Shown piece after piece: positions 1 through 7,901 of a stretch of DNA of 64,000 nt (positions are counted from its first letter, which is position 1; the number at the start of each line of letters is the position of its first letter). The stretch spans positions 1 through 64,000 of the forward strand of contig JANQQJ010000032.1 of assembly GCA_028284945.1 (NCBI GenBank), given 5' to 3'. Position numbers and translations under genes: made by a program. This DNA is from Alphaproteobacteria bacterium. Its GTDB lineage: Bacteria; Pseudomonadota; Alphaproteobacteria; SMXS01. The notes beneath the pieces were generated by a model that saw nothing but the letters and a program-made list of their open reading frames with translations, did no database searches and was not told the origin of the DNA.

Positions 1-159
1 GCTCTTGTCCGGCAGCTCACCCCACATGGAATTTGAGCCGTCGAAGATGATGTAGATACCCTCGCGCGTTTCGGACGTGTCCGGTGCGTCCTGCGCCGAT
101 ACCGGCACGGCCACGACAAGGGCGGCCAACATTGCTGCGATGGATTTCACGAACTGCAT
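1..159 (-). CDS. VWA-domain-like exported protein, N-terminal part only
   Basis: The first 53 codons of a gene run off the left edge. The start is an ATG preceded by a strong purine-rich site (GGGAGGGG). The product opens with a signal peptide (MQFVKSIAAM then a hydrophobic stretch ending VSAQD) and then reads IYIIFDGSNSMWG. That is the DxSxS metal-site motif at the start of a von Willebrand A domain. The protein is therefore probably exported to the periplasm or envelope. Ligand and full length cannot be judged from this fragment. Confidence 0.8.
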   Translation of the reverse strand, partial: MQFVKSIAAMLAALVVAVPVSAQDAPDTSETREGIYIIFDGSNSMWGELPDKS

Positions 160-202
160 AATTCCCCTCCCGGTTCAGGGCCAGCCCCCGGCCCTGGCAT
201 CG

Positions 203-1744
203 TCAGTTGGGGCGCAGTGTACTTTGCCCTTCTTCATTGGTCGAGACGGTGCCGGAACGGCCCATACTGTCGTTTTCCATCAGGTCGTTCAGCGTTCCTG
301 CATCATCTGGGGTATTGGCGACAAAACGATGTCCATTTTCGTCCAGCCGCCCGATGACGATGCCGCGTTCAGGACCATTGCGGCCGAAACAGACCGTATA
401 GGTTTCGATCGTTGCAGCGCCGTCCGGCGTTTCAGTGACCGTGGGGCTTTCCATTGCGTCGATTTCAGCCTGATAGCCTGCTGGGTCTTCGCGCTGCCAG
501 GTCCCCTCGGTCGGCGTCGTCGAATAGATGCCGGCCGCGTGCTTGGACAGATAGCCGCCATTGGCGGTTATCAGCCCGAATGAGCCGGGTTTGGCGCGCA
601 GCATCGGCACCATCTGTGCGATGCCGTTCATGGAATAGTTGTTGCCCGGGCCACCGAAGAAAGGCAGGCCGCCGGTGACGGTCAAACCCCTTGGGTCGTC
701 ATAGGCAAGGCCCAGCGCATCAGCAGCAACCTGAACAGCCGATGGAAAACAGGAATAGATATCGATGAAGTCCACATCGTCGACGGTCTTGCCGGCCATA
801 TCGAAAGCCTTGGCCGCGTTGATTTTGATCGCGGGCGACGCGTGGTAATTGACGCGGTCGCTGACCAGAATTTTCTCATTGGCTTCGGCGCAGCCATGCA
901 GAAAGACCCACTTGGCCGGGTCGATGCCCAGTTCCCTGGCCTTGCCAACGGATGTAAGGATGACGGCCGCGCCCTGATTGACGCTATCCATCGCGTTCAT
1001 CCATTTCGGATAAGGGAAACAGATGAACCGGTTGTCGGGCGTCACGGTGGCCAGCTCTTCGGCGCTGCGCTCCACACCATAAAATGCATAGGGGTTGGTA
1101 GCAGCCACCTTGGTGAATGGCTCGAACAGCTTGCCCATGCTCAGCATGTGCTGCTCGATGGTTTCGCCCTGGTTCTTACGGATGGCTTGCTCAAACAACG
1201 GATAGGTCTGGATCGGAATGCCGACACCGTGGGCAAATTCATGCGGCGTGACATAGGTGCCGCCGATGCCGCGGTCTTCCAGACTGCCTTCGTCGTCTTC
1301 CTGCCAGTCCAGCATCAGGCCCGCCCGGGCAGCGGCCTTTGCTGTGGCGATCGCTTCAGAGCCCGCCAGCAACGCCACACCGACGTCGCCGGCGACAATG
1401 CGTTCACACATCTCGTTGATCATCTTCTGCGGAGTGTTGCCGCCCACATGGGTATAGATCGCATTGACCGGATTGGCGCCGACGCGACGTGCGACAGCGC
1501 GCGGTGGATTCTCGGCCCGGCCCCAGGGATGCTGCAGGCGGGGGCGGTTCGAGGAATCCGGGAAAATCCGTGTCACCACGACCGTGTCGATCAGCGGCGC
1601 GACAGTGTCGCCAACACCGGTATCCGAGAGCGCAGCCTTGGAGGCTTCGCCGGCGATCCCCATCGGCGAATGCGCCTCCAGCGGTGGCACGTCCTTTTCC
1701 GTGAACTGGCCTGCCCCTACCAGAATCGGTGTCGAATCTTCCAT
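203..1744 (-). CDS. Thiolase-like protein (TLP1/SCP2-thiolase type) with extra C-terminal domain
   Basis: A 513-residue protein of the thiolase superfamily, probably acting on acyl-CoA substrates in the cytoplasm. The thiolase frame is visible in VNAIYTHVGGNTPQ near residue 98, IDIYSCFPSAVQ near 350, GGPGNNYSMNG and NGGYLSKHAAG. The usual nucleophilic cysteine is absent at the expected place (GGNTPQ). About 90 residues follow the thiolase core, as in thiolase-like protein type 1 with its additional C-terminal domain. The ATG at 1744 is chosen because GGAGG lies seven bases upstream. A longer reading to 1804 lacks such a site. It diverges from an acyl-CoA ligase gene, so a shared role in acyl-CoA metabolism is likely. 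True thiolase activity is doubtful. Confidence 0.85.
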   Translation of the reverse strand: MEDSTPILVGAGQFTEKDVPPLEAHSPMGIAGEASKAALSDTGVGDTVAPLIDTVVVTRIFPDSSNRPRLQHPWGRAENPPRAVARRVGANPVNAIYTHVGGNTPQKMINEMCERIVAGDVGVALLAGSEAIATAKAAARAGLMLDWQEDDEGSLEDRGIGGTYVTPHEFAHGVGIPIQTYPLFEQAIRKNQGETIEQHMLSMGKLFEPFTKVAATNPYAFYGVERSAEELATVTPDNRFICFPYPKWMNAMDSVNQGAAVILTSVGKARELGIDPAKWVFLHGCAEANEKILVSDRVNYHASPAIKINAAKAFDMAGKTVDDVDFIDIYSCFPSAVQVAADALGLAYDDPRGLTVTGGLPFFGGPGNNYSMNGIAQMVPMLRAKPGSFGLITANGGYLSKHAAGIYSTTPTEGTWQREDPAGYQAEIDAMESPTVTETPDGAATIETYTVCFGRNGPERGIVIGRLDENGHRFVANTPDDAGTLNDLMENDSMGRSGTVSTNEEGQSTLRPN

Positions 1745-1867
1745 ATTGTGCCTCCGCAATTCGCTGCTTTTGTCCGCGCGACTGATAGGTGCGTCGAAAA
1801 CCATTGGAAAGCAAGCCGCGTCGTAATATTTACCCCGTAAACCACTTTAGTCAGGGACGGGAAAAGC

Positions 1868-3400
1868 ATGACCAAAATCATCAGCGGCGATCGCGAACAA
1901 ACCCATATGGAAGCGTTGGAGCGGTCCATGCGCGCCGCCGCCGGGTTCGTCGGCCTGGGGCTCGATCAGGACGGCGGTGTCGGGGTGATGCTGCGCAATG
2001 ATTTCTCGTTTTTTGAGGCAAGCCGCGGCGCGACCAGCTCCGGCGCCTTCGGTGTGCCGATTAACTGGCACTTCAAAGGGGATGAGGTTGGCTACATTTT
2101 GCGCGACGCCAATGCCAAGGCACTGGTGGTCCACGCCGACTTGTTGCCGCAGGTCGAGGGCGTTGTACCCGACGACTGCACCGTTCTGGTGGTCGAGACG
2201 CCGCCTGAGGTTGCCCAGGCCTATGGTCTGACTGAAGGCCAGTGCAAGGTGCCACCCGGCATGATCGACTGGAACAGCTGGGTCGACAGCCACGAGCCGC
2301 TTGATGCGCCGATGCCGGCCTCGCGCGGCGCCATGTTCTACACATCGGGCACCACGGGCCGGCCCAAGGGTGTGCGCCGCGAACCGATCGATCCGTCCAA
2401 GGTGATGATGTTGATGCTGCAGGCCTCTGCCGAAGCCTGGGGTTTTACCCGCACGGGTATTACCGCCATGGCGACCGGGCCGATCTATCACTCGGCGCCC
2501 AATGGCTATGCCAATGCTGTGATGGGCATGGGCGGCGAACTCATCATGCAGCCGCGCTTCGACGCGGAGGATTTCCTGCGCCTGGTTGAAAAACACAAGG
2601 TCAGCCACGCGATCATGGTGCCGACCATGTTTGTGCGCCTGCTGGCCCTGCCGGATGAGGTGAAGAACAAATATGACCTGTCGTCGCTGGAATTCATAAC
2701 TCATGGGGCAGCGCCCTGTTCGCCCGAGGTCAAACGCCGCATGATCGAATGGATGGGGCCGGTCATTAATGAATATTTCGGTGGGACCGAAGTTGGCCTC
2801 ATCACCTATGCCACGAGCCAGGATGCGCTGGATCGGCCGGGCACGGTCGGTAAGGCCGTGACAGGTGCGCATATTCTGATTTTCGACGAGGAGGGCAACC
2901 GCCTCGCACCGAATGAGATCGGCGAGGTTTATGTCGGTATGGAAGGCATGCCTGACTTCACCTATCACGGGCTGGACGACAAGCGCGCCGAGATCGGCCG
3001 CGAAGGCCTCGTCTGTATCGGCGACATTGGCTATGTCGACGAAGACGGCTTTCTGTTCCTCTGCGACCGCAAGATCGAGATGGTGATCTCTGGCGGCGTA
3101 AACATCTACCCGGCGGAGATCGAAGCCAGCCTGATTACCATGCCCGGCGTCAAGGATTGTGCGGTGTTCGGCATTCCCGACGAAGAATTCGGCGAAGCGC
3201 TCGCCGCCTATGTCGAGCCCGATATCCCCGGCGAACTGACCGGTGACGATGTCAAAGCGTTCCTGCGCGGTGAATTGGCGGGCTACAAGGTGCCACGTGT
3301 GGTCGAGTTCGCTGACAGCCTGCCGCGCGAGGATTCAGGCAAGATCTATAAGCGCAAGCTCCGTGAACCCTATTGGGAGGGGATGGAGCGGAAGATTTAG
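1868..3400 (+). CDS. AMP-forming acyl-CoA ligase (ANL superfamily)
   Basis: A 510-residue adenylate-forming enzyme that would activate a carboxylic acid to its CoA thioester with ATP. The P-loop-like A3 motif YTSGTTGRPKGV lies near residue 157, the A5 motif EYFGGTEVG near 300 and the A7 motif GDIGYVDEDGFLFLCDR near 385. The C-terminal SGKIYKRKLR carries the catalytic lysine. The length is normal for the family. The start ATG has GGGA upstream. It is divergent from the thiolase-like gene, with about 120 bases between them. The substrate, whether fatty, aromatic or steroid-derived, cannot be read from sequence alone. Confidence 0.92.
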   Translation: MTKIISGDREQTHMEALERSMRAAAGFVGLGLDQDGGVGVMLRNDFSFFEASRGATSSGAFGVPINWHFKGDEVGYILRDANAKALVVHADLLPQVEGVVPDDCTVLVVETPPEVAQAYGLTEGQCKVPPGMIDWNSWVDSHEPLDAPMPASRGAMFYTSGTTGRPKGVRREPIDPSKVMMLMLQASAEAWGFTRTGITAMATGPIYHSAPNGYANAVMGMGGELIMQPRFDAEDFLRLVEKHKVSHAIMVPTMFVRLLALPDEVKNKYDLSSLEFITHGAAPCSPEVKRRMIEWMGPVINEYFGGTEVGLITYATSQDALDRPGTVGKAVTGAHILIFDEEGNRLAPNEIGEVYVGMEGMPDFTYHGLDDKRAEIGREGLVCIGDIGYVDEDGFLFLCDRKIEMVISGGVNIYPAEIEASLITMPGVKDCAVFGIPDEEFGEALAAYVEPDIPGELTGDDVKAFLRGELAGYKVPRVVEFADSLPREDSGKIYKRKLREPYWEGMERKI

Positions 3401-3421
3401 CTTCAAGTCGCTAGGTCAATC

Positions 3422-3518
3422 CGTCATTGCGAGCCGCCGAATGGCGGCGTGGCAATCCAGTCAGCATGTGTGCATGGCGCGGGTCTGGATCGCTTCGCCC
3501 TTCGGTCTCGCGATGACG
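3422..3518. repeat. Palindromic intergenic repeat
   Basis: Inverted outer arms CGTCATTGCGAG (3422-3433) and CTCGCGATGACG (3507-3518) match at 11 of 12 positions. They enclose smaller hairpins such as GCCGCCGAATGGCGGC. It lies between convergent genes, where such a mobile palindrome can fold in the 3' ends of both transcripts. It differs in sequence from the other four palindromic repeats in the window. Confidence 0.75.
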
Positions 3519-3548
3519 AACTGATATGATTCAAATGATGGGTAGCTG

Positions 3549-4427
3549 TTACCCTCCCGGCGCGAGTGCCTGCAGAATCCGTTCGTCTGGGGTGAACGCA
3601 CCGGTGGGGTTCAGCGCCTGAATGCACACTTGCGAGGCGCCGGCCTTCAGGTGCGCTTCGACGGCGTCATTGATCCTGGTTTCATCGCCCCAGATCACCA
3701 AGGCATCGACCAGCCGGTCGGCACCGCCATCATTGTCGATTTCATCTGCCGTAAAGCCCAGCCGCAGCAGGTTGTTGCGATAGTTTGGCAGGCTTAGGTA
3801 GATCGCCAGTGCACGCCGCGCGACCTCGCGCGCTTTGCCCGCATCGGTCTCAAACAGCACCTTCTGTTCGACACACAGAAACTTCTTCTTGCCCACGACT
3901 TTGCGCGCCTGTTCGGTGTGTTCGGGTGTAACGAGATAGGGATGTGCACCGTCCGCATGGCTAGCCGAAAGTTCGAGCATTTTGGGGCCAAGTGCGGCGA
4001 TCACCGTCTTGGGTTCTTCCGGCGCGGGCTGACCCATATGTTGAACGGCCTTCATCGCCTCCAGATAGGCGCGCATGGCTGCCACCGGGGATGTGTATTC
4101 ATGGCCGCGTACGGCCTCCACAAAGGGCCGATGCGAGACGCCCAGGCCCATCAGGAAACGCCCGCCCGATTGTTCATTAAGGGTGATCTGCGCCAGCCGT
4201 GAGGCAACCGCGTCGCGCGCGTAGATGCTGGCGATGCCCGTGGCCACGATCAACCGTTCTGTATTGGCTAGCAGCCAGGACGCCTGCGCCATGGGTTCGC
4301 GGCCCAGCGCCTCTGGAATCCATAGGGCCGAATAGCCCCAATCCTCAACCCGCTGCGCGAAGTTGGCCGCGTCTGCGGCGTTGAACCCGTCTGTTGGCGC
4401 CCAGACGGCGCGTTTTCCAAGTTTCAT
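3549..4427 (-). CDS. Luciferase-like (LLM class) flavin or F420-dependent oxidoreductase
   Basis: A 292-residue TIM-barrel oxidoreductase of the bacterial luciferase-like class. Visible features are an N-terminal strand and helix (KRAVWAPTDGFNAADAANFAQRVEDWGYSA, here described by its start and end), LWIPEALGREP and ATGIASIYARDA. The segment GGRFLMGLGVSH is typical of the TIGR03620-like group. The length fits. Whether the cofactor is F420 or FMN cannot be decided from sequence. Its neighbours handle CoA and glutathione conjugates, so oxidation or reduction of an organic substrate is a reasonable inference. Confidence 0.82.
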   Translation of the reverse strand: MKLGKRAVWAPTDGFNAADAANFAQRVEDWGYSALWIPEALGREPMAQASWLLANTERLIVATGIASIYARDAVASRLAQITLNEQSGGRFLMGLGVSHRPFVEAVRGHEYTSPVAAMRAYLEAMKAVQHMGQPAPEEPKTVIAALGPKMLELSASHADGAHPYLVTPEHTEQARKVVGKKKFLCVEQKVLFETDAGKAREVARRALAIYLSLPNYRNNLLRLGFTADEIDNDGGADRLVDALVIWGDETRINDAVEAHLKAGASQVCIQALNPTGAFTPDERILQALAPGG

Positions 4428-4471
4428 ACTTCAGCGTCCTTTTGGTCACTTATCGCGATTGAATTCTCATT

Positions 4472-4538
4472 GTCATTCCGGCGAAGGCCGGAATCCAGAA
4501 CAACCATCGGCCTGGACCCCGGCCTGCGCCGGGGTGAC
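4472..4538. repeat. Double-hairpin palindromic repeat
   Basis: Outer arms begin GTCATTCCGGC and end GGGGTGAC. Each half holds its own GC-rich hairpin (CCGGCGAAGGCCGG and CCCCGGCCTGCGCCGGGG). The layout is that of a REP/BIME-like unit. It lies between the oxidoreductase start and the glutathione transferase stop on the minus strand, so it is probably transcribed. Confidence 0.75.
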
Positions 4539-4546
4539 GCCCAGGG

Positions 4547-5173
4547 TTATACATTCGCGCTTGGCCGGGCGGAAATCCGGTCCCACCAGGCTTGCAGGTT
4601 TGTATGGTCTTTGCGCCAGTCTGCATTGGCGCTGTCGCGCATACCGATCCGGCCATAGGCGGTGATATCAACCACGGTAAACCGGTCACCGGCAATGTAG
4701 TCGCGGGTACCCAACTCTTCGTTCAGCCAATCATACTTCTTCATCAGGTCTGTCCGGCAGGCCTCGGCATATTCCGGTACCTGGGTGATGACGGGCGCGA
4801 AAAATTCGCCGGTATGTTTCATGATCATGGTGATGTAGTTCGCGACATCGAACTCGATCCGGCGGTTCCACATCTCGATCTGCGCCCGTTCCAAGGGCGT
4901 TTCACCGAACAGGTTGGGTTCGGGATAAAGGTCTTCGATATAGCGGCAAATCGCCTGTGATTCGGTAATGATGGTGCCGTCGTCCAGTTCGATCATCGGC
5001 AGCGTCGCCATCGGGTTCTTGGCCCGGAATTCCGGGCTGCGATGTTCCAGCTTGGCGAACGACACGGGCTCGAAATCGACCTCAAGACCTTTCTCGGCCA
5101 GGAACATGCGCACCCGCTTCGGGTTTGACCCGTTGCGATTATTGTAGAGCTTGAAGCCGGTAATTTTCTGCAT
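4547..5173 (-). CDS. Glutathione S-transferase family protein
   Basis: A 208-residue cytosolic GST. It has an N-terminal thioredoxin-like domain (GFKLYNNRNGSNPKRVRMFLAEKG, residues about 5-28) with the conserved cis-proline and glutathione gamma-glutamyl contact region ATLPMIELDDGTIITESQAI. An all-helical C-terminal domain holds AGDRFTVVDITAYGR, the usual helix-6 N-capping motif. The ATG at 5173 shares a TGATG overlap with the stop of the upstream VOC gene, so the two are translationally coupled. A longer in-frame reading exists but runs through the VOC gene. Detoxification by glutathione conjugation is the family role. The substrate is unknown. Confidence 0.92.
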   Translation of the reverse strand: MQKITGFKLYNNRNGSNPKRVRMFLAEKGLEVDFEPVSFAKLEHRSPEFRAKNPMATLPMIELDDGTIITESQAICRYIEDLYPEPNLFGETPLERAQIEMWNRRIEFDVANYITMIMKHTGEFFAPVITQVPEYAEACRTDLMKKYDWLNEELGTRDYIAGDRFTVVDITAYGRIGMRDSANADWRKDHTNLQAWWDRISARPSANV

Positions 5174-5724
5174 CAGGGAACTCTGTATCCGTCTGCTGTG
5201 GTTATTCTGATCGGGTCGCTGCCGTCCCAATCTGCGGCAACCTGCTTGATCATTTCGTTTCGTGCAACAAGCCCTTCGCCGGGGTTGACGACTTCGGTCA
5301 TGACGCCGCAAAGCGCGCGCGTATCGTAGTAAGCAAATCGGACCGAGCCATCGGGCGATGCCCCTTGGGTCGCCGTGGCGAAGCCCGCATCTTCGAAGGC
5401 CGTCTGGTCGGCGTCAAAGTCGTGAGTCCAAACGCAGAAATGGTGATAGCCGCTCTGTCCTTCGGGCACCACGTCACGGTAGGCGCTGGGCTCCGGATTG
5501 AACTGTTGGATCAGCTCGATCTGCACCGGCCCGGCCTGGGCCAAAGCGACCGAGATGTCGAGCGTTGAATCGCTGCCCCGATACTTGATCTGGTGAAGGT
5601 CGAGATGTTCCATCACATAGAACGGGCCGACGCCGTAAAAGTCGATCCAGCGTTGCGCGGCGGCAAACACATCGTCCACCACCCAGGCGTTTTGAAACAC
5701 CGTCCTGTCTGTCAGCAGGCTCAT
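5173..5724 (-). CDS. VOC (glyoxalase/dioxygenase fold) family protein
   Basis: A 183-residue vicinal-oxygen-chelate protein. It has the paired beta-alpha-beta-beta-beta pattern, beginning FQNAWVVDDVFAAAQRWIDF with GVGPFYVMEHLDL. The segments QIELIQQFNP and GYHHFCVWTHDFD carry His and Glu in metal-ligand positions. The ATG at 5724 has AGGGGA upstream and is preferred over upstream in-frame codons. It is coupled by TGATG to the glutathione transferase gene. That pairing suggests a joint role on a glutathione adduct or an epimerase-like step, but this is inference. Confidence 0.85.
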   Translation of the reverse strand: MSLLTDRTVFQNAWVVDDVFAAAQRWIDFYGVGPFYVMEHLDLHQIKYRGSDSTLDISVALAQAGPVQIELIQQFNPEPSAYRDVVPEGQSGYHHFCVWTHDFDADQTAFEDAGFATATQGASPDGSVRFAYYDTRALCGVMTEVVNPGEGLVARNEMIKQVAADWDGSDPIRITTADGYRVP

Positions 5725-5797
5725 GAAGGTTCCCCTGATTGATTCCTCAATGCCATAGTGGGGCATCGCAACTGCACTGCCAACAGGGGAGACAGGC

Positions 5798-6187
5798 ATG
5801 ATCAAGTTAACATTTTGTCTCAGGCGCCAACCGCATCTGACACGGGCTGAGTTTCAGGACTATTGGTACAACAATCATGGTCGGCTGGGTCAGCGGCTGA
5901 TGAGCCGCATTGGCACGATCCGTTATGTTCAGACCCACACGCTCGACCTGGACCTCAATCAGGCGTTTGCCGAAGGGCGCGGCGGACCTGAACCGTTTGA
6001 CGGCGTCGCGGAAGCCTGGTGGGAGGACGAGGCGGCCCTGCGCGCTATAGTCGATGACGAAGATGCAGCCGAGGCGTTTCAGGAAGCGCTCGATGATGAG
6101 AAGACCTTTATCGATCTGGCGAACTCACCGCTCTGGCTGGGCGAAGAACGGGTCTTGATCGACAACGGCGAAATCAAACCACTTTAG
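5798..6187 (+). CDS. EthD-domain (dimeric alpha-beta barrel) protein
   Basis: A 129-residue protein of the EthD family. It opens with IKLTFCLRRQPHLTRAEF, followed by QDYWYNNHG, the hallmark of the ferredoxin-like dimeric barrel. EthD proteins often accompany oxidative degradation operons, and several act as small decarboxylases or cyclases in polyketide pathways. It is first in a three-gene operon with an SDR (11-base gap) and an unassigned protein. It diverges from the VOC/GST pair. GGGGAG precedes the ATG. Confidence 0.85.
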   Translation: MIKLTFCLRRQPHLTRAEFQDYWYNNHGRLGQRLMSRIGTIRYVQTHTLDLDLNQAFAEGRGGPEPFDGVAEAWWEDEAALRAIVDDEDAAEAFQEALDDEKTFIDLANSPLWLGEERVLIDNGEIKPL

Positions 6188-6198
6188 AAGGGCAGACA

Positions 6199-6966
6199 AT
6201 GAATCGATTGGAAGGAAAAGTGGCGCTGGTTACCGGTGGGGGGTCGGGCATCGGGCGCGCCACCTGCGAACGGCTAGCGTCTGAAGGTGCGGCGGTGGTC
6301 GCGGTGGATGTCAACGATGCCGGTGGTGCCGAGACCATCGCCTTGGTCAAATCAGCAGGCGGGGAAGGCGTTTACCACCATCTGGATGTGACCTCCGAGG
6401 CCGGGTGGCAGGCACTGATCGAGACCATTGAGGCGGAGCGGGGCCGTCTGGACATTCTCGTCAACAATGCGGGGCTTTACCGGCGCGGGTTCCTGGATGA
6501 CATGGACCTCGACGAGTTTCGCCAGCTCTTTGCGGTCAATGTCGAAGGTGTGTTCCTGGGTATGAAATATGCCGCACGGCTGATGCGCAAATCCGGCGGA
6601 GGATCAATCGTCAATCTGTCATCCGGCGCCGGCCTGATCGGCTCGCCCGGCGGGGTCGGCTATTGCGGGACCAAAGGGGCTGTCCGGCTGATGACCAAGG
6701 CGGCTGGCGTCGAGCTGCCGCGATTCGGCATAAGGGTGAACTCGGTCCATCCCGGCTATGTCGATACGCCCATGGGGGCTTCTGTTATTGACGCCATCGG
6801 TGGTGATCCGGATCAGCGGCGCGAACAGTTGACGCGTGCCGTGCCGATCCGCGACTGGGCCAATCCGGAAGACATCGCCAACGGGATCGCCTTCCTGGCC
6901 AGCGATGACAGCCGCTACATGACCGGGTCGGAGCTGATCATCGATGGTGGTGCAACCGCGCAGTAA
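6199..6966 (+). CDS. Short-chain dehydrogenase/reductase
   Basis: A 255-residue classical SDR. The NAD(P)-binding motif TGGGSGIG is at residues 13-20, with NNAG near 88, catalytic Ser in NLSSGAG and the YxxxK pair in YCGTKGA near 154. The C-terminal DGGATAQ is typical. An aspartate at the end of the second strand (VVAVDVND) favours NAD over NADP. It follows the EthD gene by 11 bases. Its TAA stop overlaps the next ATG by one base. The alcohol or ketone substrate is unknown. Confidence 0.92.
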   Translation: MNRLEGKVALVTGGGSGIGRATCERLASEGAAVVAVDVNDAGGAETIALVKSAGGEGVYHHLDVTSEAGWQALIETIEAERGRLDILVNNAGLYRRGFLDDMDLDEFRQLFAVNVEGVFLGMKYAARLMRKSGGGSIVNLSSGAGLIGSPGGVGYCGTKGAVRLMTKAAGVELPRFGIRVNSVHPGYVDTPMGASVIDAIGGDPDQRREQLTRAVPIRDWANPEDIANGIAFLASDDSRYMTGSELIIDGGATAQ

Positions 6967-7424
6967 TGTATGTAATCGACCCCGCAATAACGAAAGACCC
7001 GGTCCGCCGGTGGGCATTGCCGGACCGCGTGTTCTTCGCCTGCGGCGCGTGCCACATATTGGCCTACGCGTTTCTGCAGGAATTCCAGGACGCCGGGTTT
7101 CAGGCAGTCTGGATCAAACCGGACCATGGGTTCAGGGGAAATCACATCGTCGCGGTCGGCGGCAACATGGCGTTCGACTATCATGGATATTCGGATTGGG
7201 ATCGTTTGGTTGAACACACAAAGATAAAGGCCCGCAGGTGGTGGCCTGAATGGTCAGCTGAACTTATTCCATTGCCCGCTGACGTCCTGATTTCAGAGGC
7301 CAAGTCCAGAAGGTACAATGGGCTTTGGCTGCGTGAACCCGGACAGTTTTTGCATGATGCTTTGCCCCGGGCGCGGCGTTTCCTCGACAGGTTCGACCAT
7401 CCGGCTCAGCGGGGCACCCGTTAG
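6966..7424 (+). CDS. Unassigned protein with papain-like Cys-His-Asp order
   Basis: A 152-residue protein I do not recognise as a named family. It is coupled to the SDR by TAATG. Visible features are FACGACHILAYAFLQEF (Cys26, Cys29, His30 at the head of a helix), then GNHIVAVGGNMAFDYHGY (His60 at the start of a strand and Asp71 at the end of the next). A Cys at a helix start followed by His and then Asp on neighbouring strands is the order of the papain/transglutaminase/NlpC fold. A cysteine hydrolase or acyltransferase is therefore possible. This is fold reasoning, not homology. No signal peptide is seen. Its stop overlaps the convergent NTF2-like gene by four bases. Confidence 0.7.
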   Translation: MYVIDPAITKDPVRRWALPDRVFFACGACHILAYAFLQEFQDAGFQAVWIKPDHGFRGNHIVAVGGNMAFDYHGYSDWDRLVEHTKIKARRWWPEWSAELIPLPADVLISEAKSRRYNGLWLREPGQFLHDALPRARRFLDRFDHPAQRGTR

Positions 7425-7804
7425 TCGTCCACGTTCAGGGCAACGGTTATCTTCCAGCCGTCGCCATAGTCACAAAGCACATAGCGCGTCTCGAAGGCGT
7501 AGATGTCTTCGTGCGCTGTATTGATGAACCGCCAGCCGATGGTTGCCTCAACCACATTGTCGCCTTTTGTGGGCTGTACCTCGCAGTGCTCAATCCGGGC
7601 TTCGGCCAGTCCCATCTGCGCGTTGACGTCATTGAGCCGGGCGAAATTGTCCATCAACGCCGCTTTGTCGGTTAGGGCGATGGTTTTGTCGCGCTCGACA
7701 ATGGTCAGCGGCACATGAAGAAACCGGTCAGCGGCTTTCGTCGCATCGTCGATAAAGGCGGCAGCATAGTCGGTGAAATAGGCGTGGGCTTCGGTCTGGG
7801 TCAT
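7421..7804 (-). CDS. NTF2-like (SnoaL-type) small protein
   Basis: A 127-residue protein with the cone-shaped NTF2-like pattern. It has an N-terminal helix (EAHAYFTDYAAAFIDDATKAADRFL), a strand LTIVERDKTIALTDKAAL, and C-terminal strands ending WKITVALNVDD. Such proteins are isomerases, hydrolases, or ligand binders without catalysis. Two adjacent ATG codons exist. The second (7804) has better spacing to GGGAG; the first would start at 7807. It is convergent with the preceding operon. Confidence 0.75.
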   Translation of the reverse strand: MTQTEAHAYFTDYAAAFIDDATKAADRFLHVPLTIVERDKTIALTDKAALMDNFARLNDVNAQMGLAEARIEHCEVQPTKGDNVVEATIGWRFINTAHEDIYAFETRYVLCDYGDGWKITVALNVDD

Positions 7805-7901
7805 CATTTGCTCCCATGAATTGTCACATTCTGCCCTCGCCGGGGCGGGGTGGATAGTCTATCTAGACGTCAAACCGTGAATCCCGGATCAGGAGAGAAG
7901 A

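Noticed and set aside
842-1840. Long plus-strand reading frame opposite the thiolase-like gene
   Set aside because: It lies wholly antisense to a well-supported gene, has no ribosome site and no recognisable domain. Long antisense frames are expected in high-GC coding DNA.
1847-2968. Long minus-strand reading frame opposite the acyl-CoA ligase gene
   Set aside because: It is antisense to a gene with clear motifs, and its sequence is rich in His and Arg, typical of shadow translation.
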